Notes under the pieces: model-generated
Told to the model about the DNA's origin: nothing
Databases searched by the model: none
The model's input: only the letters and a program-made list of their open reading frames with translations
Position numbers and translations under genes: made by a program
Shown: positions 23,770 through 36,339 of the stretch, one piece after another
Position numbering within the stretch: the first letter of the stretch is position 1
Layout of the letters: every line of letters begins with the position of its first letter
From: Luzula sylvatica
Taxonomy: Eukaryota; Streptophyta; Magnoliopsida; Poales; Juncaceae
Reading direction: 5' to 3'
Length of the DNA: 64,000 nucleotides
Assembly: GCA_946800325.1 (NCBI GenBank)
Contig: OX326957.1
Span: 50,047,307 to 50,111,306 of the forward strand

Positions 23770-24804
23770 TGTAGGGAATTCACCCGACCCCGGGCACGCG
23801 CAGCGGATATGAAGGCCCGGTCCGGTTCCCAAAATCCAAGATCACGCCATGACTTCAAGGATACGATGCAATAGAAGGATAGATTCATACCGGTGCAAAA
23901 TTGATTGCACTCGAAGGGTTGATTGCTCGCATCCTTCTCTTCTTCGGTGTCACGTTGGTGACTAGCATGTGCGTCCCATACCACACGTCTCCCACCGTCT
24001 TGACACGCCTCCGGTTGTCTTTCGTGCGTCCCACGTCCACACTCTTCCACAGCCGACAGTTTTGCTCCTTCGGTTTGATCACAATCGAAGAGCCACAAGT
24101 GTCGCTCCTCTACGTGTATCCACCTTGAGTCGGAAGACGTCGGTCGCGGGTGCAACTGCCTAGACGAAGCACCGGCGAACTTGCTTAATTAGATCGATTC
24201 TCTACACCGAGAAAAACTCTTTTTCTCGGTTTTCTCTCTTCGCACTCTTTCACTCTTAGAAAGAAGACTCTCAATATTCTGGATTAATCTTATTAATTCA
24301 ACAGGTTGGACTGAATGATCTGCCCAGAGAGAGAGAGAGAGAAACATCCTATTTATATCACATAGCATAAGGATGGGCCAAAAGGCATGTATATCCAATA
24401 TACACCCTTTCACACAGAAAACTGCATGAACCTGTTCAGTATTCTGTCGAAACTAAAATATTAAATCGTTCCAACCGACTTTAAACCTTCACGAAAGTTC
24501 TAGATAATATTATTATCTTTCCAACCCAATTTGGCCTGGCCCAATTGGAGTTCGGATGCGAAAGTTACGGACGTTTTACTAACTGTATGTCAAATTATCG
24601 CACCCTTTCGGTATTCCATTAAAACGACACTGATACTTCGTTCAAATGAAAAATATTTCTACATGAAGGTTATAGATAATCTTATTATCTATCGAACCAT
24701 TCAAATTGTATTTTCCTAGTGAAATTTATGACCACGAATGTACGATTACATTTGTTTATCCTTGTGTACACTTTTACGGTTGATCCGAAACTGTATTTCC
24801 TTCA
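23770..24804 (-). repeat. 3' LTR of the nested Copia element (1,035 bp)
   Basis: Begins TGTAGGGAATTCACCC and ends TATTTCCTTCA, followed by GTCTCCCACTC, the PPT complement. On the minus strand TATAAATA (24350-24357) precedes a GA/CT-rich run, a likely promoter. Confidence 0.85.
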
Positions 24805-25980
24805 GTCTCCCACTCAATTTCAGATATATCTAAAAGGTACTCATGCATATCCAATATGCACGATTTTAGAGAATATAACTCGCGTATCAAAATACCAAGC
24901 TATGCACATCTCATGTGCCAATTTTATAATCAAGCCCGACTTAGTACGACTCGTTGTGTGACCATGTAGGTTCGGTTAACGATGGCAGTAGGCTGTTTCC
25001 AAAGCACTACAAGCCCATGAGCGGGATCTAGTCACTCCATCATGGCTACCCATGTTAACACGAAAAATGATTGTGATCATTGTGCCTATCTCGAATAGCG
25101 GTTATTAGTTCTCTTGTTAGCGATATCCGTTAATCAAAAGGCATGGTGGTAGTCATCCTTATATTTTGATTAACTGTACTTATTCCTCGATTCCGAACTG
25201 ATTTAACAATTTCAATCGATATTAACCGTTAATATCATTGACTACGGCCGTAGTTTTCGTTAATCAATTCGTCGAGTGGCCAAAGAGATATCTCTTCCTT
25301 TCGGAATAAACAATTCCTATCTTGGAGACTCACATTGAATTCCGTGTTTCGGACAATACCCAATGATGACCATTTTGACTCCCTGTTACGGTGAGCGTAA
25401 GGTCATATCAAAGCATTGTGTTACGCACGTAACGCAATCAATGGTCCCCTCAAGTATGAAGAACCTAATACCCTACTCATCGCAAGTCCATCCATAATGA
25501 CTAAACCATGTCATGGTCTAGCGGCTTCGGTCATATCCAATATATGTCACCTAGCATATATCTACGTTCCCGATTCGACAAACACATTTGTCCTATGATT
25601 AGCAAAACATAATCATCTCCTCGGCTAACGTACTAGTGTACGCGTTCAGTCTATTCCCTTGTAATAGAAATGCTTCTCTCTTAAGCAAACTGACCCGCGA
25701 CTAGGGATGTTTAGAAATGAAACTTTAGGCGTGACGGTTTTGCTGCACATAATCATCAATTATGCCGGCGTCCACACAAGCTCAAATCAGGGTTCATGTA
25801 ATCAAATTACACAACCCGCACACAGTTTTCATATAAGTTGAATGCATATTAGTTTAAGTAAACAAAAATTTTAAAGGGATGCATTCATATGGATTAAGTA
25901 TTTGGGTGATACAACGTTTACCTATGGGTATCTCCATACCCACAACCTGCGAGGACTATCATATTAGATAATTACACTCT
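24805..25980 (-). other. 3' untranslated internal region of the nested Copia element
   Basis: Homologous to 20507-21643 of the outer element in the same order, with numerous substitutions. No coding capacity. Confidence 0.6.
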
Positions 25981-28900
25981 ACTCTCTTCTTCCTCCTCTA
26001 GGTATCTCCATACCCATAGTCATCGCATGACAGTCACGCGCGACTAGAGAGAGCGGTTTTGTAAACGGGTCCGCACGTTGCTGCTAGTGTTAATCATCAT
26101 CAGGTTTGGAACATTGCCAATACCTACGATCACATCATTTCACAAAATTTCATGGATCAATGAAATTTTCTGAGTATTGGCTAGAAGTGGTTGTGACCTC
26201 GGCATTTTTGGCTTGTATTATTGCGTTTCACGCAATACACAACCATAAATCGGATAACTCGTGACTACTCGAGTTTGCGATTAATAACCGCAATATACTC
26301 GCCTCCGTAAATAGAATCATAAACTATTGGTCATGTGGAACCTTTCCACATAACCGTGTTTTCGTTTAAGCAAAATATGTACACACTTTGTGATCGAAAG
26401 TCGTGCTACATATTTGGACGTGCCATATTTGGAAACAGTTGTTGTTATAACTCTTTATAACCAACACGTCCTCCACACCATTATAGATAAAACAAAATCC
26501 TGAATTCTTTCGCAAAGTATTCAAGGATAAACTTCACCGCTATCAATACAAATCCCGATGGGTTTAAATATGCATAACCATTATGTATATATATGTATAA
26601 CCATTATACATTCACAAGAGTTAGTCTCATGTAATCGCATTACATTCAAACTCGTGCGATTCCCTTGGATTTTATTCACGGTCAATAGACGCTTCATCCG
26701 TACGACACATATCCACATACATATCATGGCATACATATAGATTCTCACATCAAAATGTGAAGCATCATATCATTTCTATTTTTGCGCTGCTTGATGTCTC
26801 ACATCGAGCCACAAAAATATATGCCATTCGGCATTTCGATTTAACTCCGCCAAGGAGTTATATGTTGAAAACCATTTTCAACAATATGTCGATATACGTA
26901 TGATAATATAGAACGAGGAACTTCTTAGATCTATCCTATAGATCTTCACGCTTAATTCATAAGCGGTCTCGCCTAAATCCTTTGTCGTTACAAGAAATAT
27001 AACGTGGCTCCCACTAACCTTCATGTGTACACAAAGTTTCCATTCGTTCCGACAATTTTATAACAGTTTATAACTTCGCCAAAACGAATATTCCAATTCC
27101 GAGAAGCTTTCTCTAATCCATCATATGGATCGTTAAAGCATGCATATCATATTCTCGATTCTTATGAATCGACAAAACCGTAAAGTTGTGTCATGTACAC
27201 ATCCTTTCATAATATTTCTGTCAAGAAATTTGGTCTTGACATTCATTTTTCCATATCACGTATTCTCAATACGCGACCATGACAGCAGAATTTCGAGAAT
27301 GTGAAAGTATGGCAACATGCGAAAACGTTTCTTCATAGTCCAACTATGAATTACTTGAAACTCTTCGCTACGAGCCTCGCTTTGCATATATGAAAATTCC
27401 TATCCATGTAGGTTCTTCACCTTGAAAACCCATTCACATTTCACGGGTCTAACCCTGAAAGTAATGAAATCAAGTTCTAAACTTGATAATTTACACGGAT
27501 CGAATCTCAGATTTCATGACACCTTGCCATGTGGAACCGTTAATTTTCATAGCATCCTTGTAGGATATCGAATCACCATATGATTTCGATCTATCATCAT
27601 TAGCAACGATAAATCCGTATTTACCGGTTTATGATATAGTCTACTTGATCTACGAAAAATTCCTTTGTGTGTTCGATTCGTATTCATCAACTCTTGATGA
27701 AGTCGTGTCAACTTTCGTTGGTACAATGTTCATTTTTCAGATCTCGAACTCTTTCGAGATTTATTCTACTCCCACTAACCCGCATAGAGATAAGCGACAT
27801 CAAGTTCCAAACTTGTGCGCATCCAGTTCTCCTCTAAGAAGGCATCTCTTCGAGCCATGAAAATCTCATTTTCGTCGGGACGTTAGAACTAATACCCTTT
27901 AGGTTCCTTAAGGATATATCATAACCGAACAATTTTCAGATTTGGGATTGAGTTTAACCGAAACAAATTTCGAAATTTACTCACATCCTAAATCTGTACA
28001 CAAGACAACTTCGGAACCATTCCGATCCATATCTCATATGGCGTCTTTTGTACCGATTAGAAGGTTTATGGTCCATATCATATATGCAACCATTCATTAG
28101 TGCCGCTGTCTTAAGGGCGTATCCCCAAAACATTTTTGGGAAATCCGATTGATTTATCATTTATCGAACCATGTCTAACATGCGTTCATTTCCTCTTTTC
28201 GAATACATCTCAATGTTCCGAAATGAAGATAATCGTGAAACGATTCCACAATCATAAATGATCATCAATACTTATAACTCAAATATCGCCTCTTCGATCC
28301 TATCGAAGTACATAGCTCAAATACTCGCCTCCTCGATCCTATCAAAGGGCTTTGATTTTCTTGCTTAGTCGATTTTGTATTTCGTTTTGAAACTCTTTGA
28401 ACCTTTCAAAAGTATCCGCTTCGGCACGCATTAAACAGATATTACCGTATCTATTTGAACCATCCGTAAACGTAACAAAATACTGATAGCCTCCTCTTGC
28501 CTCGGAACTTATCGGAACATTTACATCTTAATGTAATTTCCAATAATTTGTTGGATCTTTCTCCAACCTTTGGAGAATGACGCCCTTTGTCGTCTTGCCT
28601 AATAAATAAGTATCGCATTAATCAATCGAATCTAATTCAAATGATTCTAGCAATCCATCTTATGGAATCTAGATACGTCTATCTCGTTTATAAGGCCATG
28701 ACGACAATGCCAAAAGAAGCAATCGACTTCTAGGTTTAATCCTCCTCGGATTTCACCGTTCTTTGAGTCATTAGTTTGGACAACTCTTTGTCCGAACTTT
28801 CTGTTTGGAAAATATTTTCCCAAAATACCCTTAGACATTTATTTCTTTCGATCCCAACCTTGAATTACAAGGACATCCGCGCATCTCTATGCATTGAATT

Positions 28901-29360
28901 CCTCGGATGATCCGAGCATCTCCAATTCAAATTTAAATCGCATCTTATGCAATTTCGGGATCGACTTATCTATCGAATGCATATGATATTCGGTCACGAA
29001 GATCAAATCTCGTACCATCAACACACGAGTGTTAATCAAAGACCCATTCGGCGTCTCAAAATTAACCTACTCTTTGAGCCGAATCGAACCATTCAACGCG
29101 CTCTAGCTCTTGAAACTATTTCATGAGCGTTGTGTTTTACTTTCGTATGCACCCAAATTCTCAAAACAATTTTGAGAAATTTGCGTCTATACATGCCACC
29201 ACAAAGCACGTTATATCGTTCGATTTCTTCTTAAAGTCTATCGAACCCGGCTTTCTCTAAAGCCAAAGCCTCGAGTCCTGAATGTACCATTTCCGTGTCC
29301 AGCACGTTCCTTTAAGTCTAAGAACTATTCTTTGACTATCAAGGTTAATTACGGTAATTC
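25981..29360 (-). pseudogene. Heavily decayed gag-pol of the nested Copia element
   Basis: Scattered matches to the outer gag-pol run in the expected minus-strand order. The end of RNase H is at 25981-26070, the catalytic-Asn region near 26210, and the integrase start near 28380-28520. A GAG-pre-integrase trace lies at 28647-28838 (FFWHCRHGLINE), and gag-like sequence at about 28860-29300. Stops and indels occur throughout, and total length is shorter than an intact gag-pol. No protein is expected. Confidence 0.7.
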
Positions 29361-30997
29361 CGGCCCAAAATCTATCTATCATATCGATCTCATCGATATA
29401 TTTGGTGTTGCTAGAAAACATAATTCTAAACGGATGATGAAAATTAAGCTCCTAACCGTGCGTACTTAATCTATTTGCATATATGATAATTATATGACAG
29501 TGCTATTTTATCGAATCGATAACCCTCATACCGATACGGGACTCCAAGTCCATAACACTCAAGACCCATATATCACGATCCTCCCATAAGTTGCTTTGGC
29601 AGACTAGTGGGATCTCGCTATTTAGGTAGGATTATATCCAATCGCATCATATGCGACTCTTGAACCTTTATAGGATTTCGGTGATGGATCGTATCATATA
29701 CAATCCCATTTCCGTGTGTGCATCCTATCTATGCCCCAAACTTCCAATCAAGTCGGCTTTGGCCTTAACCCTTATTGGCTTGAACGGTTAAGTCACAACC
29801 ATACTCAACGTATCGTTCAAATAAACTACTAATAAGTCGGCTTTGGCCCTAACCCTTGTCAGTCCCTATTTAACGCTTGCCACCCCGTCGATGACTACAA
29901 CAACCCATGTCGGCTTTGGCCTTAACCCATGTGAGACGTAGTACCGAACATAGTGGTTGTGAATATGGAAGGCATTTCCATGACTTAAATATTATGAGGG
30001 ATCATGACATTCATGTTTCTAAATTCGTGACATAATCATATTATATCACTATCACAAGATTTCTAAATGCATATGATTTAATTAGGGAGAATAATTATTC
30101 TAAATAAATACTTATCTTATATGCTAGTATGATTGATGCCGATCATATCGATATAAAAAACTCAAAATTCCGAGTTGTGTAGCCAAAGTTATCGCGAAAA
30201 CAAAATCACAAACCAGAAACTAGTCCGTTATAACGCACCATAGTCCGTTACAACGGACCTCCGATTTACTTAACTCCGTTACAACGGACACCATGTCCGT
30301 TACAACGCTATTTAATCCGGAGATTGACCAAAATTGCCAGAAACATGTCTGTTATAACGCAACCTATGTCCGTTACCACGAACTAACTTGTGAACCATTC
30401 CGTTACAACGGACCCCAAAGGAAACCAAAGGCATCCCCTCATCCTCGTATCACATACAAGGTCCGTTACAACGGAACTATGTCCGTTATAACGGACTATC
30501 CGTTTATTCACAGTCCTCCTCACATCCTTGTATCATATACAGGGTCCGTTACAACGGATCAACCAGTCCGTTATAACGGACTATGTGAATTTCGCAGATA
30601 ATCCCCAATTTTATGTATCTTATACAGTGTCCGTTACAATGGATCAACCAGTCCGTTATAACGGACTATACGATTTTGGCAGATTATCCCCAATTCCAGT
30701 ATCATATACAGTGTCCGTTACAACGGATCAACCAGTCCGTTGTAACGGACTATGCGATTTTTCTGCAGTTTTGTATGTTTTCGCTCGTTTCCAAAAAGAT
30801 CAATCATGAAACATTTTCACGATCATTCCTAGATACTCTTAATCAACTTTTGATCGATCTCTAGTAAATTCCACTTGTGATTTTAACGGAATTTGACTTT
30901 CTCTATATGTAACATCATGCAAACGGGTACGAACTTTGATAACCCGTGTGTATATCAAATATACGACTATGATTCGACCCTCGAGTCGATGGCGATC
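29361..30997 (-). other. Leader of the nested Copia element with a dyad array
   Basis: Non-coding region between gag and the primer-binding site. It shares blocks with the outer leader (the CGGCTTTGGCCTTAACCC family at 29755-29930 against 33245-33345, and a GATCCTCCCATAAGT block). About 15 dyads of GTCCGTTAYAACGGAC type lie at 30223-30751. Confidence 0.7.
30223..30751. repeat. ~15-copy dyad array, GTCCGTTAYAACGGAC
   Basis: Copies begin near 30223, 30242, 30277, 30295, 30347, 30368, 30398, 30462, 30482, 30544, 30567, 30630, 30651, 30713 and 30736. Those with TATA at the centre are perfect 16-bp palindromes. The last eight come in pairs about 22 bp apart, with a period near 83 bp. Confidence 0.9.
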
Positions 30998-31009
30998 GCT
31001 CTGATACCA
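30998..31009 (-). promoter_or_regulatory. Primer-binding site, nested Copia (initiator tRNA-Met)
   Basis: Minus-strand TGGTATCAGAGC, the standard complement of the plant initiator tRNA-Met 3' end, one base from the LTR end at 31011. Confidence 0.9.
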
Positions 31010-31010
31010 C

Positions 31011-31137
31011 TGTAGGGAATTCACCCGACCCCGGTCCCGCGCAGCGGATATGATTGCAATAGAAGGATAGATTCATACCGGTGCAAAATTGATTCATACC
31101 GGTGCAAAATTGATTGCCATGACTTCGAGGATACGAT
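31011..31137 (-). repeat. Scrambled remnant of the nested Copia 5' LTR
   Basis: Starts TGTAGGGAATTCACCC like the 3' LTR but then contains its segments in altered order. A 24-bp block containing TTCATACCGGTGCAAAATTG appears twice in tandem, and a GCCATGACTTCGAGGATACG block has moved. It joins integrase codons directly at 31137/31138. Confidence 0.75.
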
Positions 31138-32854
31138 CAGAATACTCGCCTCCTCGATCTGATCGAAGTGTTTTGATTGTCTTGCCAAGTTGATTTTGAA
31201 CCTCATTCTGAAATTCTTTGAACTTTTCAAAAGATTCAGATTTGTTACGCATTAAGTAAATATACCCATATCTACTATAATCATCCGTAAACGTTATGAA
31301 GTATCGATAACCTCCTCTTGCCTCGGTATTAATTGGACCACATACATCAGAATGTATAAGTTCCAACAGTTCCTTGGACCTTTCTCCAACCTTGGAGAAT
31401 GGTGATTTTGTCATCTTCCCAAGTAAGCAAGATTCACATTGTCCAAATGAATCAAATTCAAATGAATCCAAAAGTCCATCCTTATGGAGTTTTGAGATGC
31501 GTTTCTCGTTTATATGGCCAAGTCGACAATGCCAAAAGTAAGTCTTGTTATCAACTTTAGGTTTAATCCGATTTGTGTTTATATTATAGATTGATTTATC
31601 ATTTGTGTAATTCATATCTAAAACGTAAAGACCATTTTCTAATAGAACATTTCCATAGAATAAATTATCATTACAAATAGAAAATTCATTATTCTTAATA
31701 ATAAATTCATAACCATCATTAGCAAGTCTAGACACACTAATGATGTTCTTACACAAACTTGGAACCAAATAACAATTATTAAGTTCTAAAATAAATCCAC
31801 TCGGTAAAGTAAGATAAACATCTCCGACGGCCAACGCAGCAACTTTTACTCCATTCCCAACTCGAAGATCCATTTCACCTCGTGTTAACTTCCTTCTATT
31901 TTGAAGAACCTGCATATTTCGACAAATATGAGTTCCACAACCGGTATCTAATACCCAATTGTCCAAAATTGAAACGTTAACATCTATAATAGTCATACCT
32001 GCGGTTCCGGCTTCCAAAGCCTTCCCCTTGCTTTTCTTCACCTCCTCAAGGTAAATCTTGCAATTTCTTTTCCAATGCCCACTCTTTTTGCAATGGAAGC
32101 AGGTGACATCCTCGGATTTCTCCTTTCTTTTAGTCTTAGGTTTGGACAACAACTTGCCCACACCGCCCTTGGACTTTTGTTTCTTACGAATCCCACCTTG
32201 AATCATGAGGACATCCTTAGCAACTCTTGCTTTGGGTTCCCCCGATGCCTTAAGCATCTCCGACTCAAAGTTCTTGAGCATCCCATGGAGCTCGGGAATC
32301 GTCTTGTTCATCGAATGCATATGATAGTTCGTCACGAAAGTTGAGAAAATTGGTGGCAATGCACACAAGATCAAATCTTGTTGCATTATCGGTGACACCT
32401 TTTCACCCAATTTCTCGAAATGATCAATCAACGATTGAACCTTTAACACGTGAGTGCTAACCGAAGATCCGTTAGGCATCTTACAGTTAACCAACTCCTT
32501 CAATGTATTGAACCTTTCAATCCGTTCTTGCTCTTGGAACATTTCCTTGAGCGTCGCATTAATCTCATACGCATCCGAATCCTCGAATTGCTTTTGCAAA
32601 TTCGCGTCCATACATGCCAACAAGAGGCATGTCACGTCATTTGACTCCTTCTTAAGTTTGTCAACTTCCGCCTTTTCTTCGGGCGAAGCCTTATCATCGG
32701 GAGTCACCATCTTCGTGTCTAACACGTGACTCTTGCACTCTTGCCTAAGAACAATTCTTAGGTTACGGTGCCAGTCAAGATAGTTCTTGCCAACTAGCTT
32801 CTCCCTTTCCAATACCGATCTAATTGACATGGAGTTGGTGTTGCTTGAAGTCAT
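31138..32854 (-). pseudogene. Copia gag-protease-integrase (outer element), truncated
   Basis: Open from the ATG at 32854. A UBN2-type gag/capsid domain occupies about residues 1-220, beginning near LVGKNYLDWHRNLRIVL. A zinc knuckle CFHCKKSGHWKRNC lies at about 251-264, an aspartic protease DTGCGTH at about 305, and a GAG-pre-integrase motif FWHCRLGHINE near 440. The integrase start (HSDVCGP, DDYSRYGY, LRSDRGGEY) follows. It ends inside integrase, where the frame runs into the scrambled sister LTR and stops at 31094. The rest of integrase and all of reverse transcriptase are missing, so the element is defective. Confidence 0.92.
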
Positions 32855-34180
32855 GATGGTTACAACGAAAAATACATAATGAGATTGATACTAACATGTG
32901 TGAACTTATGCTATATGCTTATATGATGATATGAAATATGTTACTTTTATCAAATCAATAACCATAATATTGATTCGGGATTCTAAATCCAATAACACTT
33001 CAAGACCCTTATTTCATGATCCTCCCATAAGTGACTTTGGCCGACAAATGGGATCTCACTATTTAGGTAGGATAAATCCAATCACATCCAATGTGACTCT
33101 TGTCCCTTTATAGGATTTCGGTATCAAACCATATCATATATTATTCGAATTCCGTTTGTGCATCCTAACTATGCCCCGAACTCCAATCGGATTGGCTTGG
33201 ACGGTTAAGTCACAACCTTGCTCACATATCATTCAACTGAACTACAAATGCGCCCGACTTTGGCCTGAACCCGCATTTGTCCTCAACTAACGCTTGCCTC
33301 TCACATTGATACATACAATATTACACGCCCGACTTTGGCCTGAAACCGTGCAAAGTGTAAGACCAATCTCGGAGGTCGTGAACGTGGAAGGCATTTTATG
33401 ACTTAAATATTATGCAGGGATTTTAATGTCAATATAATCATATTATATCGAATTGTACAAGTTAATATGATGATATATGTGAATTTATAAGCATAATTTA
33501 AACAAATTTCGAATTTGTATTCTAAATACTAAACCAGCAAAATTTTAGCATAGTTCGTTCGAACGAACCACAATTTTCGTTCGAACTAACTCAAGTTTTG
33601 TACTTTTCTGAAAAATTTCCAAAATTTCCAGAATAGGGTTCGTTCGAACGAATCTTATATTCGTTCGAATGAACTAGTGGTTCGTTCGAATGAACTACAT
33701 TAGTTCGTTCGAATGAACTACATTAGTCCGTTCGAACGAATGATCACTAGGTTCGAACGAACCAAAACTTCATTTCACCAGAGTTGGGTTCGTTCGAACG
33801 AATCTCGTATTCGTTCGAACACACTAATAATTACATGGCTTCGTTCGAACGAACATCCAGTTTCGTTCGAACTAATCATTAATTCATCAGTTTTTACTTC
33901 TACCCATTCGCGACTTTTCCATGTTCGTTCGAACGCAACTCACCAAGTACTGAATCCACGAATTTTAATCCTGATTTTGCTGATTTTGATCGTTTCTTAA
34001 ACAATCGATCATGAAACTCTTTCATGATCCCTTCTAGATACTATTAATCATCTCATGATTAATCTCTAGTAAGATTTTAACTTGTTTTAACATCGAAATT
34101 TAATAAAAATGCTAAATTCTATGCAAGAACACGAATAACACTTATTCGTATTCGATTCGATCAATGAATCGACAATGATC
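32855..34180 (-). other. Leader of the outer Copia element with a dyad array
   Basis: Non-coding sequence between the primer-binding site and the gag start. About 13 dyads of GTTCGTTCGAACGAAC type lie at 33552-33939, many imperfect. The remaining blocks are shared with the nested sister's leader. Confidence 0.8.
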
Positions 34181-34192
34181 GCTCTGATACCA
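34181..34192 (-). promoter_or_regulatory. Primer-binding site, outer Copia (initiator tRNA-Met)
   Basis: Minus-strand TGGTATCAGAGC, one base away from the LTR edge at 34194. Confidence 0.9.
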
Positions 34193-34193
34193 C

Positions 34194-34878
34194 TGTTGGG
34201 TATCGGTATCACTACCGAGCCACGCGCAGCGGATTGAATGGACCGGTCCGATCCGATCCCGAGGACCACGCCGTCGTTTCAATTATACGAATCATGCTAT
34301 GCAACTAATCCTATGAAATTAACTCTTAATTCATAGATAATCATACCACGTGAAATTGATCACGGAGAAGGGTTGATTCTTGCGTAGTTGATCTTGTCCT
34401 TGCTTCGACTCTGGCGACACGCACGTCCCACGCCCGCGCGATTCGACGCCTTGCTCGAAGCTCCGATTTGTTGTATACAACCGGAATTTCTCCGGTTTGG
34501 ATCCGACCTTGGTCGTTCTTGCTCTCCTTGGATCACAATCCAAGATCTCAGTTGAGATCTCTCTACTCGTATCCACCTCGAGTTGTTGCCTTCCGGTTAC
34601 ATGTAAATCCTTCTAGAATACTTACACGTAATCTTGCTTGAATCTTGAACTTGAAGAAACTCTTTCTCCAATTCTTTCTCTCTCTCTCTCTATTGGCTAA
34701 CTTGGTGAAGAAGATGAATAATCCAACCCTCTCTCTAATGCACCAGATCTGAGATTATATACCATTAATCTCATATCAAGCCATTAATTACAACAATCAA
34801 TTCAGGAAAAAATTGAAACAAACAATTCGGAACATAGTTCGTTCGAACTCACTTTTGGGTTCGTTCGAACGAACCAGT
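34194..34878 (-). repeat. 5' LTR of the outer Copia element, piece 1
   Basis: Matches 19622-20300 with a few percent differences. It is interrupted after CCAGT (34874-34878) by the Sirevirus; the rest of the LTR continues at 44311. Confidence 0.92.
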
Positions 34879-36270
34879 TGTTGGTTCAAATTTCCTGATA
34901 GTTTGATTATTTCAAAACACTGTCATTACTAATGTATACATCCAGAAAAGTGCAGGATAACATAGGTACGATACGAAGATGAAGGAGGACTTGTGAAGGA
35001 GGACTTCAAGAATCAGGACATGAAGTCTCAACATAAACAAGAAAAGAAGAACACAAGGAAGGCCATTGGAATACATCAAGACTCAAGATGTTGAAGCCTT
35101 CCGTGAGTGGGATACGCCACAAATAAACCATAGGTACAAACCTAGTAGAACTCAAGTAAAATCATGTTCAAAATAACAAAGAGTTCAGTCAAGCAGGAAG
35201 TGCGTTCTGAACGAACTCAAAGTCCGTTCAGAACGGACTTGCTAAATATCAAAGCTTTAAAGCTTGATTAGAACCAAACGTGTCACAGGGATGTGTACGT
35301 TCGAACGAACAATCATGTCCGTTCGAACGGATAATTATAATCCGTTCACCCACCTTCTGAGTGCGTTGAACGGACAATCCTTCCTGTGAACGGAAAACGT
35401 CACAGGGATGTGTACGTTCGAACGAACACACATGTGCGTTCGAACGGACAACCTGGAATCCGTTCACCCACTTTTCAGTGCGTTGAACGGACTCTTGTTC
35501 CTGTGAACGCAAAATGCTATGTATAATTGAGTCCGTTACGAACGGACATTGTTCGTTCGAACGGACCCAAGATGTACTTGCACGTTATTTTGAAACGGCT
35601 AGTGCAAACTTCAAGTGCGTTCTGAACGGACTGTATGCGTTCGAACGCACTGCAAGTTTTCTGAAGGATTTCTATAGAGAGTATAAATAGAATCCTTCAT
35701 GGGTCTCTCTCTCTCACTTCCTCAATTTCAAACTTTCAAACCTAAAAGAGAGAAACCCTAAGCTGTGATTTTCTATATCCATTGATAGCTTGAGAAACCT
35801 CTTTAGATCGTTGATCTACTTTCGATATTCTCCACTAATCGTATCCTACTCACGTGACCGATCACGTTGTAGCTCGATTAGTGAAAAAGTGTAATAGGCT
35901 AGTGCAACAAAGTGTAAAGAGCCTAAGCTATAGATCGATAGAAGCGTGTAAATCGATCTAGGCAAATCCTTGTAATCGAGTTGAGTTGGAATTCAATCGA
36001 AAGCCAAAAAGAGGCACAAGGCATTCCCGGAGACGTAGGTACTCGCAAATAATTGAGTCGGTCAATTAAGCGAGTAAAGGGTGAGTTAAAGCTACAAAGC
36101 AACCACCTACCGAACTTCGTAAACAAACATCTTGTGTCAAAGTGTTTGTACGGTATCATCTTTATCATCTAAATTATTATTTATTCCGCACCGTAAATTA
36201 GGTTTAAATCTAAACTAAGTGTAAGTTAGATTGCCAAATTTACCCCCCTCTAGGTTAGAATTAACCAACA
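34879..36270 (+). repeat. 5' LTR of the Sirevirus (1,392 bp)
   Basis: Runs TGTTGGTTC to AACCAACA. A dozen or so CGTTCGAACG / CGTTCAGAACG-type dyads lie at 35199-35650, upstream of the TATA box, i.e. in U3. A CT-rich R/U5 start follows the TATA box. Confidence 0.95.
35682..35689 (+). promoter_or_regulatory. TATA box in the Sirevirus 5' LTR
   Basis: TATAAATA in a GAGAG context, followed within 25-35 bp by CTCTCTCTCTC where transcription would start. The same sequence is present in the 3' LTR. Confidence 0.7.
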
Positions 36271-36272
36271 AT

Positions 36273-36284
36273 TGGTATCAGAGC
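36273..36284 (+). promoter_or_regulatory. Primer-binding site of the Sirevirus (initiator tRNA-Met)
   Basis: TGGTATCAGAGC two bases after the 5' LTR end. Confidence 0.92.
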
Positions 36285-36339
36285 AGGGTACTAACCATCT
36301 CTTAAATTTATTAAGGATAAACTTGTACCTTACGATCTA

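Larger units (their letters stand above)
23770..31137 (-). mobile_element. Decayed sister Copia element nested in the outer element's pol
   Basis: Same family architecture as the host element: 3' LTR at 23770-24804, PPT, decayed pol and gag, a leader with dyads, a primer-binding site at 30998-31009, and a 5' LTR reduced to about 127 scrambled bp. No TSD was found. The outer pol lacks everything between integrase (GGEYSD) and RNase H (YASAVG), so a deletion accompanied or followed the insertion. Confidence 0.8.

Noticed and set aside
24805..30200. Scattered short ORFs in the nested Copia
   Set aside because: They overlap decayed gag-pol and leader sequence in the wrong frames or strand; no homology of their own.
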